Positions 47,301-59,865 of a DNA stretch of 64,000 bases are shown here, piece by piece. Every line of letters begins with the position of its first letter. Position 1 is the stretch's first letter. This stretch comes from Bryoerythrophyllum caledonicum. Taxonomy: Eukaryota; Streptophyta; Bryopsida; Pottiales; Pottiaceae. Location: positions 31,716,734-31,780,733 of the forward strand of contig OZ020517.1 of NCBI GenBank assembly GCA_963971425.1. Direction: 5' to 3'. The notes beneath the pieces were generated by a model, which saw only the letters and a program-made list of their open reading frames with translations, searched no databases and was not told the DNA's origin. Both the position numbers and the translations under genes were made by a program.

Positions 47301-49103
47301 GTGTATGAGCATTAGGTGTAAATGTATGTGCGCGTGAGTTCGTGATTGTTAGCGCTTAGAGTTTGAAAGTTTTTGGAATTAGTTTCACTTAAGCGAGGGT
47401 TTTGGTAGTGATTTGCAAAGTATTTAAACTGTTTAGGTTTTGGAGGTTTAGACTGCCTCAGCTAGGGTTTTGGTTGTCGGTGTGCGAGGGTTTTCTAAGG
47501 CTATGTCGTGAACAAACCCTAATTTTATTGAGCTTCCGCATACATCGATTGTGCACGGCGACTTTGATAAGATTCAAAGCTTATTGTTGGATTTTTTCCA
47601 TACACTCCAAGTAAGTCTATGATACTTTACTCAATTATGCATTTTACGTTTCAAACTGCATGTGATTTTGTGTTTATAACATTGTACATGTGCGTGAGTG
47701 GAGAAGTGCCTGAAACCATTGTTTGTGAGTTTGTATTCATAATTTGTTTGTGTGTTTGCTGGTTTATCTGCATTTTTGTGTGCAATGAACTATAGCTTGA
47801 ACAAAAATTGTGTTGCAGTTTGTAGAATCAGTATTTCTTCGGAATGCACTTAATTGTCACTAAATGCTTCCGAAGTAAACCGCTCCGATTTCGTTCCCAC
47901 AGAGACCTATTGTTCTTCTCAGAATATCCAACAAAAACTACCAATCAATCGTTCATAGGCTAGCTATTCATTCATACGCTTACTATAGATCCGGATCCTT
48001 CCGAATTCCGGAATTCATACAATGGCTTCCAGAACTAGTTTCCGGACAATCGGAGGGTCGTTTAACTTATCTCTGTTCCTCCTCAGAAAGTCTCCCGGGC
48101 GGATTGAACGAGTGACCGGAAGGCCACTGATCCTATTTCGTATAAGTGGCCGGATTGTCCACTGCCTTGTGACTTTAAGTGGCTAGACACCCACTGCCCG
48201 GTAACTTATAGTGGCTGAACACCTACTCTCCCTACTTTGCTAATCAGTGATTGATTGCTCCTACTAGGCCTATACTCTCACAATTTCCGGAGGGCCTTCC
48301 GGACGCGGTCACGCAGAGATGAGTCCAGACTGCAATGACATTCCGGTAAGTACAGTTGTGATTCTCTGGAGCAAGTGTTATAGTTTACGAAGAAGATTCC
48401 TTCTAGACCTACACATGAGGTTTTTTCCTATTGTGGCGGTAAACTCCGGCCTCGACCAAAATCGGGGTTCACACGGGTTTTCCCGTGCCCTAGAGATTAC
48501 CAGGAACACTTCTACAGTTCATCTTTATCCCTCTTGGCTTCTTCTGGACCCTGGAGACTACCAGGAACACCTCTACAATACACCTCCAACTCTTCCGGGC
48601 GTTCTTCCAATGCAAGTCCCAACCGGTTCCCTCTTAAAGAAAACAAGATACCACTTACTACCAAAGAACTCTTCCACAACAACTCTTACCACAATGGATC
48701 CGTTTCCTCACAAAGACAACACTCCTCGCCACAATAACTAGGAAGCAAATCTAGTAATGGGTTTGAAATATATATAACGTAAGAAAACAAGATGATGAGT
48801 TTCCTAAAACTCATCTACTAAGTACTAATTAAGTTTCCTAATCTTAGCCTTATTCTATCTATGAGAAATCCGGATAATTTGATCCTAACAGTAAAGAACT
48901 TATCCCCAAAATCCCAGAAATCGAATCTCTGATCCAAAATTTCTGGGTCCGGAATCCGGACATCCGGAAATTTGCTGAAGTTTAGAAATTTACAAAATGC
49001 CTTAGTTTCTGGGTAAAGTAGCCGTGTGCAACTCTGAGCCCCATCGTTAATCGCTACCTGACCTAGATCACTAAGTTGTTCCTAATTCTAATCCTAGATC
49101 TAA

Positions 49104-52100
49104 CTAGGGAGGTGATCCAACATTCTTGAATCTTGGGTTGGTACGCCTTGTGGACCCTTCCGCTCTGGCCTTGCCGGTCTTCTTCCTCTGGGGTATCGAA
49201 GCTCTTGATGGCCTTGGGGATCTAGATCCGGAAGGTGATGCCGGTGGTTCCGCCGGTGGAGCTGTCTCCGTAGTGGAATCCACCGCAGCAGCCTCTGGAG
49301 CTCCAGCAAAGCCCTGGAAACTCATGCTTGGACTTGGAGGGTCCGTCACCAAACGTTGTGCTAGCGGTGGTGTCAACTTCTGGCAGCCCGATGAGGGAGG
49401 AGTAGATGTAGGCCGGATGGGAGAGGGCGTCTATAGAGCCTAAATCCTAAAAATAGCTTATTTCAGAAAATTAAGTGTAAAAAAGGTTGTAGATATTTGG
49501 AGAATTAAATAATTAATGATTAAATTTAGACTAAATAGTTAATTAATCAAGAAGTACCTATTCATATCGAAGATATAGGGATTAATGGAAAAAGGGTTGA
49601 ACTCACAGCTTTTGGGAAGGGTGTGCCTTTTCATATATAGATATGAATAGATGTGAGGATTTAGTGGAGTTAATCTTAATGGTTAATTATAGGAAAAACC
49701 GTTTTTTCAAGAGGTATGCCTCTTGGATTTGAGTAGAATGACTAGCTTGAATTTTTAGCATTCTTTGCCATTACCATAGACATTCCTTGGAGGAAGATTG
49801 GAGTGAGCCCTAGCTTAGGTGAAAAAGTTAGTAATTGAAGAAATCTCTTATGTTTTAAGAGTATTATATTATGTGTGAAATTATTAATATATATATAATT
49901 ATTATTGAATTTGCATATGTAAAGTGTGTGTGACTTAAATAATATGTATAATTGCAATAATATTAGTTCTTCATAGAATAAATTTGACATTGTGTTTTGT
50001 AAATGCAATTGTATGTATGAGGTATTAATTGTGAATAAGTTCCTATGCATAAAATGCATTATTTATTTAGATCTTCATTGTAAAAATTAGGATATCATCT
50101 TAATTGTTTATGTGACATGAAATTGTGTGTATTAATGAATTAAATTTAATGTATTGCATATGAGTGAAATGTGTATACTTAATATTAAAACTTCAAGAGA
50201 TAAAGTTAGGGAAAGATCTTAAGTATGTCAAAGTGACATTGTGAATATTAAAGTAATAATTCTAAGTGTATGTAAGGCATTTAAAAATTAATTTGAAGTA
50301 AGAAACTTAATGCATTAATGTGAGGAATGCATAAGTAGTTGATGTAAGACTTAAGTTTAAATGTGGAAACTTAAGTATTAAGGCATAAGACGGGAGTCTT
50401 ATGCATGTGTATATAAGAAAACTTAAGTCTACAGTGGAATAGGACTTAAGTTTCAGTGATAAAACTTAAGTCTAGAGTGAGAGAAAACTTAAGTATTAAC
50501 GATAGAACTTAAGTCTACAGAGAGAGAAAACTTAAGTCTGAGTGACAAAACTGAAGTATGAGTTACAGAACTTAAGTAATGCAAGTGTAAGAGTGAAGAT
50601 ACTCTTTTTGCATTTAAGTGTTAACGACTAATAAATAGGTTAGACTTAAGTCAGGACTTAGAGTAGAAATATTTAGAGGCTTAATCTAACTTGTGTGTTG
50701 TTGGAGTCCAACACTTGTGATGAGTACGTGAGTACGTGAACCGTGGATGTACGTGAGAAGTGGAGCAAATTGCACGAGGTAAATTTGTGAATTCTAATGG
50801 AATCAATTAAAGAATTAATCATGAGTGTAATGGATAGTATCCAAGAGCCGAAGATGGCAGAAATATAGGAAACTAACTAACGGGCACATTCATAGTTAAA
50901 TCAAGAGCAAGGCTCTTTAGAGGAGCAAGGCTCTACCTAAGCATTTAAATCCTTGGGATTAATACCTTAAGAGTGGAATATTAAGTGTGATTTGTTTTAA
51001 AGCTTAATTCCCTAAAAACGAGTGCATAAACTTAAGTAATTCAACAGAAATATAGCTTTTGACCTACAATTATAGACAAACTACTTAACAATTGACGCTA
51101 GACCATCCCGGGAAGAATTTATAATCATGGGGGGACTAGTGTGACTCTTGGATGTTTTGCAAACGTGAATTTTCCGAATTACAGCGTCTCTTCCGGACTC
51201 ACTTCCGGCAGTAACTCTGTCCAGTAATTGTCTGTACCTGTGCTAAGGTTGCCAAGGGGACTCCAACTCATAGGTGCAACGGAATTCGGCATGGTCGAAA
51301 CCGCCTTCTACTTTCCGGAAGGCTTTGGATGCACTCCCGAGGGCCCTGCTTCATCCGGAGTCGTCCTGACTTGGACCGGAATAGACCAGTCCTTCGGTGC
51401 TTGGGTACTCCAGTCTTTGGTCTTTCCGGAGACATGTTCACCACCAGGTCTTGCATCCGACTCCAGGTCTTCTCCATCTTCCTGCCGTGGTTGTGGAAGA
51501 ACCTGATGATCCGAACTCAGTTCAACTTGTCATCTTTCTCTAGCTGCTCGGTGAAGAAGAGACTTTGGTTGACAGTATCAATCGGAAAAGCGAGAGCTAC
51601 TCAGACCTCGGCCAAGGCATTTGCCCGATCTTCGGCTTCCTTTTGCATCACCTTGGCTTCTGCCAGGGCGGTCTCCGTCTCGTCCAGCTGCTCCATGAAC
51701 TTGTCGCCACTCTGGATTATGGCCGCCTACTGATCCTCTAGTGCCCGAAGTCGGCAAGTGTTCTTTTTAAACTCTTTGATCTATGTTGGTATGTTGGTCA
51801 TCCTATCAACCTCCAGCTCCTGCTGAATTCCGTCGAGGATGCTCACGTGCCTTACCTTAGACTGAAAAATGAGGGCAGCCAGCCATTCCACGTGATGGAT
51901 GAGCTTCAACAGATCCGGTCCAATTAGCCCTATGAGTATCGGTGGCTCCTCCGGTGACACACAACCTTCTCTATGAAATGACCGAGGGATTTCATGGGCT
52001 TCTTGCGTACCCATTGGCTGGCTCGATGGAGCTGGTTCGGGTGCCGACTCCCTCTACCGAGACCGGCTCCTCTTTCGGGGCTACCGAGCTGGCTCCGGTG

Positions 52101-52838
52101 CTGGAATTTCTACCACCCCATGCCTTCTTCGTCGGATCCTGCCTCCGGTCCGTCGTAGGTCTAGATCCTCAGCAATTCTTCACACTCGTCTTGTTCCTCC
52201 GGCGTAAAGACGTCGTGACGCGCATACAAGTGATTGAGGTAAGAGAGTCGAGGGATTCCAGACTTCTTTACCTTCTAGAGACCTTTCACCATCCAGGTAA
52301 TCATGTCGCTCAAAAGCGACGCCCAATCTATCAACAACTTTTCTCTCATCGACCCTAAGATGGTGGCTGCCCATTTAGAAACCACCCGTTTTGGCTTTTC
52401 CGAGTGGAAGATGGGATTCATAAATCTTACGACGATTTGGGCGTCTTGATGTCGCAAGTCGTCGGTGCTATATTCTTGCTTTGGATCAGCTTGCTTTGTG
52501 AATTCGTTCTCCAAGATCTCGTCCCTCCGCTCCGCCGTCTTCACGTCTCCACTCGCAAACGCGTAGGTGTGTTGCCATTCCGGTACACCCCAGGTTTCGG
52601 GATGGACGCGGATCGTGCCATCGTATTGCTTATCCGGAGTTCCGAGGAGCTCCACCACCAGCTTGACGTCCTTCACGCCCCATGCAACCTCGAGAAGTCC
52701 GCGGCACCCCATGGTGTTGAGGAAGTGTTCGAGGACTGCTAGCTCCTCCGGATCCATGGGTATCACCGGTGAAACCCGTTGCACCGACGGCAACATTGTA
52801 GTACCCCGGGTTGCCCAGGAATGTCCCTCATCCGCCAT
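49104..52838 (-). pseudogene. Gag-like / plant transposon protein of the left copy, interrupted
   Basis: The N-terminal part (52838-52275) aligns with 59,990-60,450 of the right copy: LNTMGCRGLLEVAWGVKD, HPETWGVPEWQHTYAF, DDLRHQDAQIVVRFMNPIFH. The frame carries on past TAG at 52275 as KVKKSGIPRLSYLNHLY. The middle is recognisable near 51,480-51,760 (MQKEAEDRANALAE, KMEKTWSRMQDLVVNM). The Pro/Ser-rich tail is at 49,376-49,104, beyond the AT-rich insert. No protease, reverse transcriptase or integrase motif is present. Function unknown; the family recalls the putative plant transposon protein domain. Confidence 0.6.
49440..51110. mobile_element. AT-rich insert saturated with CTTAAG
   Basis: It splits the left copy's reading frame; the right copy has no such segment. 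Between 50,340 and 50,652 there are ten exact CTTAAG sites, mostly as AACTTAAGTCTA or ACTTAAGTATT. Boundaries are approximate and no target duplication or coding region was identified. Confidence 0.6.
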
Positions 52839-53920
52839 GGCTACAGAAAAGCTGTCCTACTCACCTCACAGTCCCTCCGGTCACACATGCACGCACCGAC
52901 CTTATCCAAAATACTCCCTATCGGAAACACTTCCGGACAAACACAACAAAAAGACAAGAAATAGGGAGGAGGAAGAGAGAGAGAGATAGAGAGAGAGCAA
53001 AGAAGTGAGAGATGACAAAAATAGCCTCATATTCTTATACCCGTGTCGGCGTACAGATGACAGCTGGGTGTTGTCGTAGTCATGATGACGTTCCCGGATT
53101 CCGGATTGCTCCCCGTTCTAGATGCTTCCGGAGCGTTCCGGTCGTATCCGGACCTCCGGATTTAGCATTCCGTTAGAGCTTTTAAGGAACTTGCCTGCCT
53201 CCTATGTGTCTTATTTGTTGATTCTACTTTCCTATTGTATTATTCTGTCTAACGTTCTAATGCTAAATTTTTTTGTTTTTACCGGATTTTAGGTTAACTT
53301 CCGGAACCTTGTGGAAACGGATTCCCACAAGAGCCATACATGGGAACCGTTTATTCTTGAGCCGAGGATAAACTCCTTGCCATGGTTCACTGGTCATGTA
53401 AAAGACGTTAGATTCACTAATTTTTACAAGAATTTCAACCAAACTATCCTTGAATCGAGAATAGTTAAAAGATAAAAAAACGTGACAAGAAGCAAAGTAT
53501 CCTCGAGCCAAGAATAGATTGACTATGAATTCATTGATAAAAAGCACTAAGGTCCCAAAATCATGCTTTTTGTAAAGTAGTCAAAGAAATTCTATGTGAA
53601 AAATATATTTTCCCGTTAAACGTCTCTAACTGGCATCACAAATAAAACCATATCTAAAAAAATGATTCCTTGGTTATCCTTGAGTTGAGGATAGCTGGCT
53701 TCCAAATCACGATATGTTCAACGACTTGAGGAACATGTATCCTCGACTTGAGGATAAGAAAATTATGAATTCCGAGGATTTACATGTTTAGTTATCCTTG
53801 ACTCGAGGATACCAAGACACTCAATCTAATATCATTTGTCATACAGAAGAATATCCATCGTCGACTTGAGGATAGACCACAAATTGTTTTTTAATAACTG
53901 TGTGGTCATGCATTCTATAG

Positions 53921-55299
53921 ATGGCCAATGACCCAATGGATATTGTGGACGATTTCAACTATTCAGCCTCGGAGTTTTTTATCGAGCGGTTCGAAAACCC
54001 TTTCGAACCGTCACCCTTCATCAACGACGTCCTCGAAAATTATGGCACACTATAGTTGTTTTGGAATGCAGTGCGGAGTTGGTCGTTATCAAAGGCCGAA
54101 AAGTTTGTGTAGATAATGATCAATGTGAATGACAAAGTCCTATATGTGCCTCTCAACCAAAACGAAAGAGTGTCTTTTATCGAGCAACAACAACGGGAGT
54201 ATATCGTTCTTGGAATTCAAGCTTTTGATGATGCAGGAGCTGATCTTTCGCACTACCACTCCATTGTCGTCAAAGTGGGTTCATATCACGAGCAATTTGA
54301 CTTCTTGAAGTTGCTTGAATGTATTGTTCGACATGGGTAGGGATTGCTAAAGGAGGCGTTCGAGAACTACGTGCCCTGGACAAACAACGATGCTATAAAG
54401 GTGAATAGGTGATTAGTTCAAATTCAACAACTTCTTTCAGCATTTGAAGCTCGGCCGGTTCCTATCGAAACAACTACAAAACGTGGATCACGCGCACTAG
54501 GTGCTGATGGAACCGATCCATCGGGATCATCTGCGCATCGAACTTCCAGCGGTGCTCCGCCAAGAAGGCCGTCGACAACGACTGCAACTGCTGGAGAGTT
54601 CTCTTCAAAAAAGAGGAAGTCCACTGCTGGTGGAAGCTCCACCCCGGCCGTAACGCGGGCTACGACTCCGAACAAAGCCCGAAACAATTCCCAGGTGGAT
54701 TTTGAGGCGATCACCGAATCGCAACGCTTGTTTTGGAAGGAATGCAAGGGATGCTTTCCGTTCGATACTTCAACATATTCGGTTGGAATCGAGTAGTGCG
54801 TTGTCACAAAACCCCAGTACATCATTCGGGGAATGGAGGAGGGCATTGTGTTAAGCACCATGGACTTCCTCGTGCAACTTGGCAAAATTAATCAACGCCA
54901 GAAGATCTGTGTCTGCCCAGTCGATGAGGATGGTGAGCCTCTTCAGCGGAAGCAAACCTCGTGGGACGATATCAAGGAGGCAAGTTCATGCTAGTCAATG
55001 GACAACATAGCGTGGAGACCTCCAGGCGTCTGCATCACATCGAAAAGTGCGGGGAGAATCGAAAGAATGTTTTGCAGCGCTGGGGTGCGTATGTAGTTTG
55101 GTCAACAGATCCTCCAAAGTTGCAGAGGATTTCCAAATTCTACAACGACATCAACTACCTGGACCATGCTCAGCCGACTTGGGGGAACCAGATCTTGAGT
55201 TGAAGAAGAATTTGGCTCAACTCGGGACGACCGAGCTACCAGCAAGGAGAGGGCACCACTCGAGGCAATGGTGTCATGTTCGACCAGGAGAAATACACG
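53921..55299 (+). pseudogene. Protein with a ParB/sulfiredoxin-like domain
   Basis: The frame begins MANDPMDIVDDFNYSASEF at 53,921 and is open in one phase to about 54,980 except for TAG at 54,053, 54,110, 54,338 and 54,794 and TGA at 54,410. A Ser/Thr/Pro/Lys-rich segment (54,480-54,690) is followed by YIIRGMEEGIVLSTMDFLV and CVCPVDEDGE. After a one-base frame change near 54,975 comes GGKFMLVNGQHSVETSRRL. The order, helix then Val-rich strand then a (V/I)NGQH..A-type loop, resembles the ParB/Srx fold (GE/GQHR region). Next comes WGAYVVWSTDPPKL and AQPTWGNQIL. Splice donor GTAAG follows at 55,300. The fold assignment is from motif memory only. Confidence 0.45.
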
Positions 55300-55406
55300 G
55301 TAAGATTTTAGTCTAAATGTATCCTCAAGTCGAGGATACTACTTGATACCAAACCACTTTCAGTGCAACCCTCCAACGCCCTCTTTCATGTTTTTTTAAT
55401 TTTTTA

Positions 55407-56973
55407 TTGGTAAGGTCTTTAACATTTGACAATTCTGGGGTTTCTGTATTGCAATTGTTCTCCAAACTTATCGTGAACTGCTTCCAAAACATTGCCATGA
55501 AGGAAGGGAAGCAGGTGAATAAGTCGTCAGACATCACGAACAAGATCAAGGTGATCTCACTACGTGATGACATTTTCAAGATGTGGGAAGATTTTCTCGA
55601 AAAGCACACAAAGACGAGATCATCAACTCGGACACGATGTCATCAACCCGGAACACGCCGGAAGAGGAAGCGCATTGTCCTTCAGGAATTGATTGCAATT
55701 GATCCTTCCTTGAAGTTTTTGATGCCAGACGGGTCCACAAACTACGAGGTGTGGAAGGCGTGGAAGCAAGAACACTGTGTGTCTTCTGCGACGTACAATA
55801 TGCTCTTTGTCCGGCCCGACAAGGAGTTCTTCTCCATGAGGCTGACAAATGCTGGGAAACTAAAGCGAGCATCTCAGTTGGTGGAGAGATTCTCGAACAT
55901 GTTTCCATTCTTTCGGAAGTTTTTGTACGTGTAGAGCCACCAACGACCTGATTGTTGGACCATCGAAGCTTTGCAATTTTGATGGGGAGAAAATGGAGTT
56001 CTCCAAATATTTTGATCTACCTGCGGAGAAGAGATAGTGGTCCCTTGGTCTCCTTGACCTTCGACAGGTCTCCGGGTGGTCATCCAAGGACGACTCATCC
56101 AAGGAGCCCTACTTTTCAACGTTTCTAAAGACCTTGAAGATGCAGAGAAGCAAACCCACCCTAAACTCTCCCACTGTTTGGATGTGGATAACCTCTTTTG
56201 AGCAGCGTGCGGTGCAATCTGAAAAGTATGCAGAGAAAAGGATGTCCAAATATGTGTGCCTTGGACTTAGTCAAGGTACATGCCATCCGCATATGAGCGG
56301 CTCAATTTGGGGACATTGAGGTCGAAGTGTTTTGAGGTTTACCTGCTATTCCTCATAAGGGATGACCATCCCAAGTCTCTTTCGCTACTGAAGATGGTGA
56401 AGCTGAATTACTCTGCCGTGGATACTCCAAACTACATCAAGAAAAACAAGTATTTGGAGGCATGCTTCGCAGTTCACGGCTACGAATTAGGGATGGAGTT
56501 CTACCTTGAGCTCCTATCAACCTTCAGCAAGCCCTTGAGCAGAGAGTTTGGAGTTTACTGCGGCACCAAGCTGGTGCTGGCGAGTAAGGTAATTGAACGC
56601 CTTTAATACTAAGTTTATCCTCAGGTCGAGGATAAATCCAATGAATCACCCATTTACATTATTTTGTATTCGGTTGTTTTGTATCTTGCCTCTTCATGAT
56701 TCCATTAGTGTCTGTTTATCCTCGTCTTGAGAATAACTCTTATGCTAGCCTCTCGATTTCTGATAGCATTAGTTGTCCTGTTAAACTCATTTGTTTTTTC
56801 TTGTCTTTTGCAGATGTTTGGGAACATCATTTTACGGTTTGGTGGACAAGGACTATCGGTTGTTATACAAATTCAATACAAGAAAAATTCATAAGTATGA
56901 CATAAACGACTTCCTCCATAAGGATTGTGCGTATGCTGGCCCCCTGCCACCAGATTCCGACGCTCCGGAATGA
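55407..56973 (+). pseudogene. Second protein (or later exons) of the large element, unrecognised
   Basis: Consecutive segments: KVISLRDDIFKMWEDFLEKH and DGSTNYEVWKAWKQEHCVSS (to a TAG at 55,932), then WMWITSFEQRAVQSEKYAEK, then the frame at 56,280-56,588 ending LVLASK before a GT donor. The intron (56,589-56,813) contains two copies of the palindrome. The last exon gives SFYGLVDKDYRLLYKFNTRK and ends with TGA at 56,973, after a one-base frame change just past the acceptor. It may be the C-terminal half of the ParB-like protein, since the exons are in the same strand and order. No known domain. Confidence 0.4.
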
Positions 56974-57048
56974 GAACCACCCCTCAACACTTCAGACCGC
57001 ACGCCCTTAAGGACCGCTACCGCTCGCACAAGCTCCGCCCAGAGGACT

Positions 57049-58442
57049 TTGGCAGCTACAACTGCAACGGCCTCAACCTTTGAAACCGCAGCTCCCATTC
57101 ATCGTCCTAGAGCCAGGGCAACTTCTGGTGTTTGTCCGTCATGCTGTGAACGAAGCGATCTCTCTGGCACTAGAATTCGTCTGGATTCAGCCCGCATCCA
57201 CGAAGTGCCTGCGGCGGATGCCGACCCTCCACGCTTGCGTCCATCTTCTCCTCCGTCGAATCCCCCGGAAGATTTCGACGAAGATACCTAGGAATTGAAT
57301 ACGTATGGGAGTAATATGGGTGTGGACCTCTCGTCCCTTGGACCTGATGCGGTTGGACCATCTTCTCAATTTGCTGATGATGAAGGTAAATCACCGATAT
57401 CATCATCCTCTGGAGACGACGTTGATGTGCTCCCTTGCGAGGTTCCTTCCTCAGATACTCTCAGTCTACAAGGGGACGCCTTTGCTCTTTTGGAGCCTCC
57501 ATATCACGAGGCACCACAAGCTCATGGGGACACGAAGCTGAATGATTCCATCATCCTGCTTTTTGATTTCAGTGACATCAAAGGCCCGAGACCTCATGTG
57601 ACTGGCCGATCAAATGTTGTTACTTCCGGAGAAGGTCATTTGCAAAAGGTTTTCCTTGAGGCCTGCGACTGCTTTATCAATGCTGCTGGTGAAGCCCCGC
57701 CCCCTGGAGAGGTTGTGAAGTACGAACTTGGTGGTGATTTTTTCCAGCATCTGGCGTACAAACGCCTAATGGAGGAGAAGGACAAGCATGATATGTTGGA
57801 ACGCTTGGAAGAGTCCAAGCGCAGGTAGGCAGAGATGGAGGCTGCTCTTGAAAAGCAGAGGATGGAGTTTGCTTTGGAGAAGGGGCGGATCGTGGTGACT
57901 ATCAGGGCGGAGCTTCAACTTCAAATGAAGGCAGACCTGGCTCAGATGTATCTGAGGAGCCTGAGAATACGGGGGCAACATCATCTGGTCCTCCTTCCTT
58001 TGAGGTGCCTATAAACACGAATTATCCTCGCGTCAAAGATAACTCAGGTTCTGGGCTCTTTACTCCCTTGCAACCTTTGGCTGTATTACTTTAGAGTTCG
58101 CCGTTTATTCCTGTTCTTGAACCTTCCTCTATTGATCATTAGCAATCAATTCCGGGGGAAGCACATGTGTTTGTGGATGTTATTGAGGTGCCCTCTTCAA
58201 GCACAAGCCCTCCAATGGAGTATCCTCGACCCAAGGATATGCCGGGTGTCTACCTAAACCAGAACTCGCGTCGAGTCCCTGCTCTACTTCAACAGTCCGA
58301 GGAGTGCAATGTAGAGGCCCGCGTTGTCAACGTTCCTGTGGTGGCTAAGGATGTCTATACGGTGGAGGAGGATCGAGTGGATTATGAGCCGTCACCTGAT
58401 GGACTTGGAAATGAAGCGTCTGATTCTGTTAAGGTTGGCTAG
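57049..58442 (+). pseudogene. Low-complexity and coiled-coil protein segment of the large element
   Basis: One frame runs through TAG at 57,289 and TAG at 57,826. It contains Ser/Asp-rich text, then IILLFDFSDIKGPRPHVTGR, and a charged helix (KRLMEEKDKHDMLERLEESK, continuing AEMEAALEKQ) typical of a coiled coil. A second frame (58,167-58,442) continues DVIEVPSSSTSPPMEYPRPK. The codons at both TAGs sit in Gln-compatible positions. It may form the N-terminal part of the FCP1-like protein downstream. Confidence 0.4.
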
Positions 58443-59674
58443 TTTTTTTTCATTTTTTTTCAGGCTATTTTACGAGCTGCAATCGTGTATTTTTGAAATG
58501 CCTACTGATAGTCTCCAGTGGGTCTTATATGGATGTGTTGGATTGTAGGCATCGGATCCATATGATTTTTAATGTACATTAGGCGAAGTGTACTTATTTG
58601 TAAAAGCACATTGCTTATAATTTATCGAATTGTTTAACAATTCAATTTTCATCAATTGTTTTCTCAGATGAGAATGGTTGATCATTGATATTGTTCATCG
58701 GCCTCTTGCATTGAAGCCTTGGATTGGGAATGATTTACAGAAGTCGCTATGTGGGGGAGAAATCATGCAATCTGTGATAGTTCCTTAGCATATTGCTCAA
58801 TATGCAATTCATCAGGTAATTTTCATTGACTTTAGTGTGTGTTCGTCCTGTCCCAGGATTGTCTGCGGAGGAGTTTGTCCGTTGTCCTCAACCGGCGGCC
58901 ACACAAGTGGCTTAATATTGTTCTCGATATGAATGGCATCATGTGCGAGACAAAGCATGCCCCCCGGTTGTTGAGAGGCTCAAGGAATTGGGCACCGTAT
59001 TCTTGCACCGTCCCTGCGTACATAGGTCTTAAAGCTGTATATACTCGCCCTGGAATTCGTGCATTTCTGGCGGACATCAGAAATATTACGAACTCTATTG
59101 TCGTCTGGAGCTCGATGAAGAAGTCCACTATAGTTGAAATCACGAAGTATCTTTTTTCGGACATGTTTTCTCCAGCTTTGGTTCTTGGTTAGGAGAGCTA
59201 TGAGAGAATTGAAACCTCGCCCAATAAGTTCTTGATGGATCAAAATAATTCGAACAAGATGATCTTTTTGAAAACCCTGTCATCATCTTTATTTAGGCGC
59301 CGAGTTGAGTCGATGGTCCTTGTGGGACTCCGTTCCCACATGGTGCTGGAAGTTAACCTTAAATTCCAGCCAAAACAAAAAAATTAGTCAAGTAGTTACG
59401 ATAGTTCGTGCTAGAATACATCCTATAGTCTGCATGTAAGAATACCGACAGATGGATCCGGCTCCAAACCCTAAATAAACCTAAAACTACAAAATGCAGG
59501 ACCGGAGTAGTTACCGGAAGTCCGGGTCATTCAGTTATCCGAAACCGGTAGCCGGAGCTGTCACCATCAACTGTCATCATGAGCCGTACTAACGGCCAAA
59601 CTACTAAAGGTTGAGGTTCGGAGGGAGACTCTTTCTTTGTTGTTTCTTCTTTGAGTGTTGAGGTTCCGTCTCCA

Positions 59675-59677
59675 GTG

Positions 59678-59714
<37 letters not shown>

Positions 59715-59715
59715 C
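59675..59715 (+). repeat. (CT)n leader microsatellite of the right copy
   Basis: About 32 bases of uninterrupted CT just before a GTTAGGG-type leader. The left copy has a matching, less regular CT tract at about 52,975-53,005, so the tract belongs to the element's own 5' UTR. Confidence 0.85.
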
Positions 59716-59865
59716 TCCCCTCACTCTTACGGTTTTCTAACTGCTGGCCGTTAGGGTTTTGAGCTTAGACGGTTAGAACGGACGTGCGTCCGTTAGGGAG
59801 GATTTTGGTGAGGATGGTGCGTGCAGGGACAACATCGAGAGAAAATAAGGAATTAGGTCTACTCG

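Larger units (their letters stand above)
47812..53330 (-). mobile_element. TCCGGA-rich element, left copy (minus), with internal insertion
   Basis: Reads from 53,330 (TGTGGGAATCCG) down to 47,812 (ending AACTGCAACA), parallel to the right copy at 59,321-63,209 but about 1.6 kb longer because of an insert at about 49,440-51,110. Shared landmarks are the CT-rich leader (near 52,990), the gag-like frame, the GTGGCTAGACACCCACT region (48,180) and the terminal CATTTAGTGACAATTAAGTG. No matching target duplication was found at its outer edges. Confidence 0.75.
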
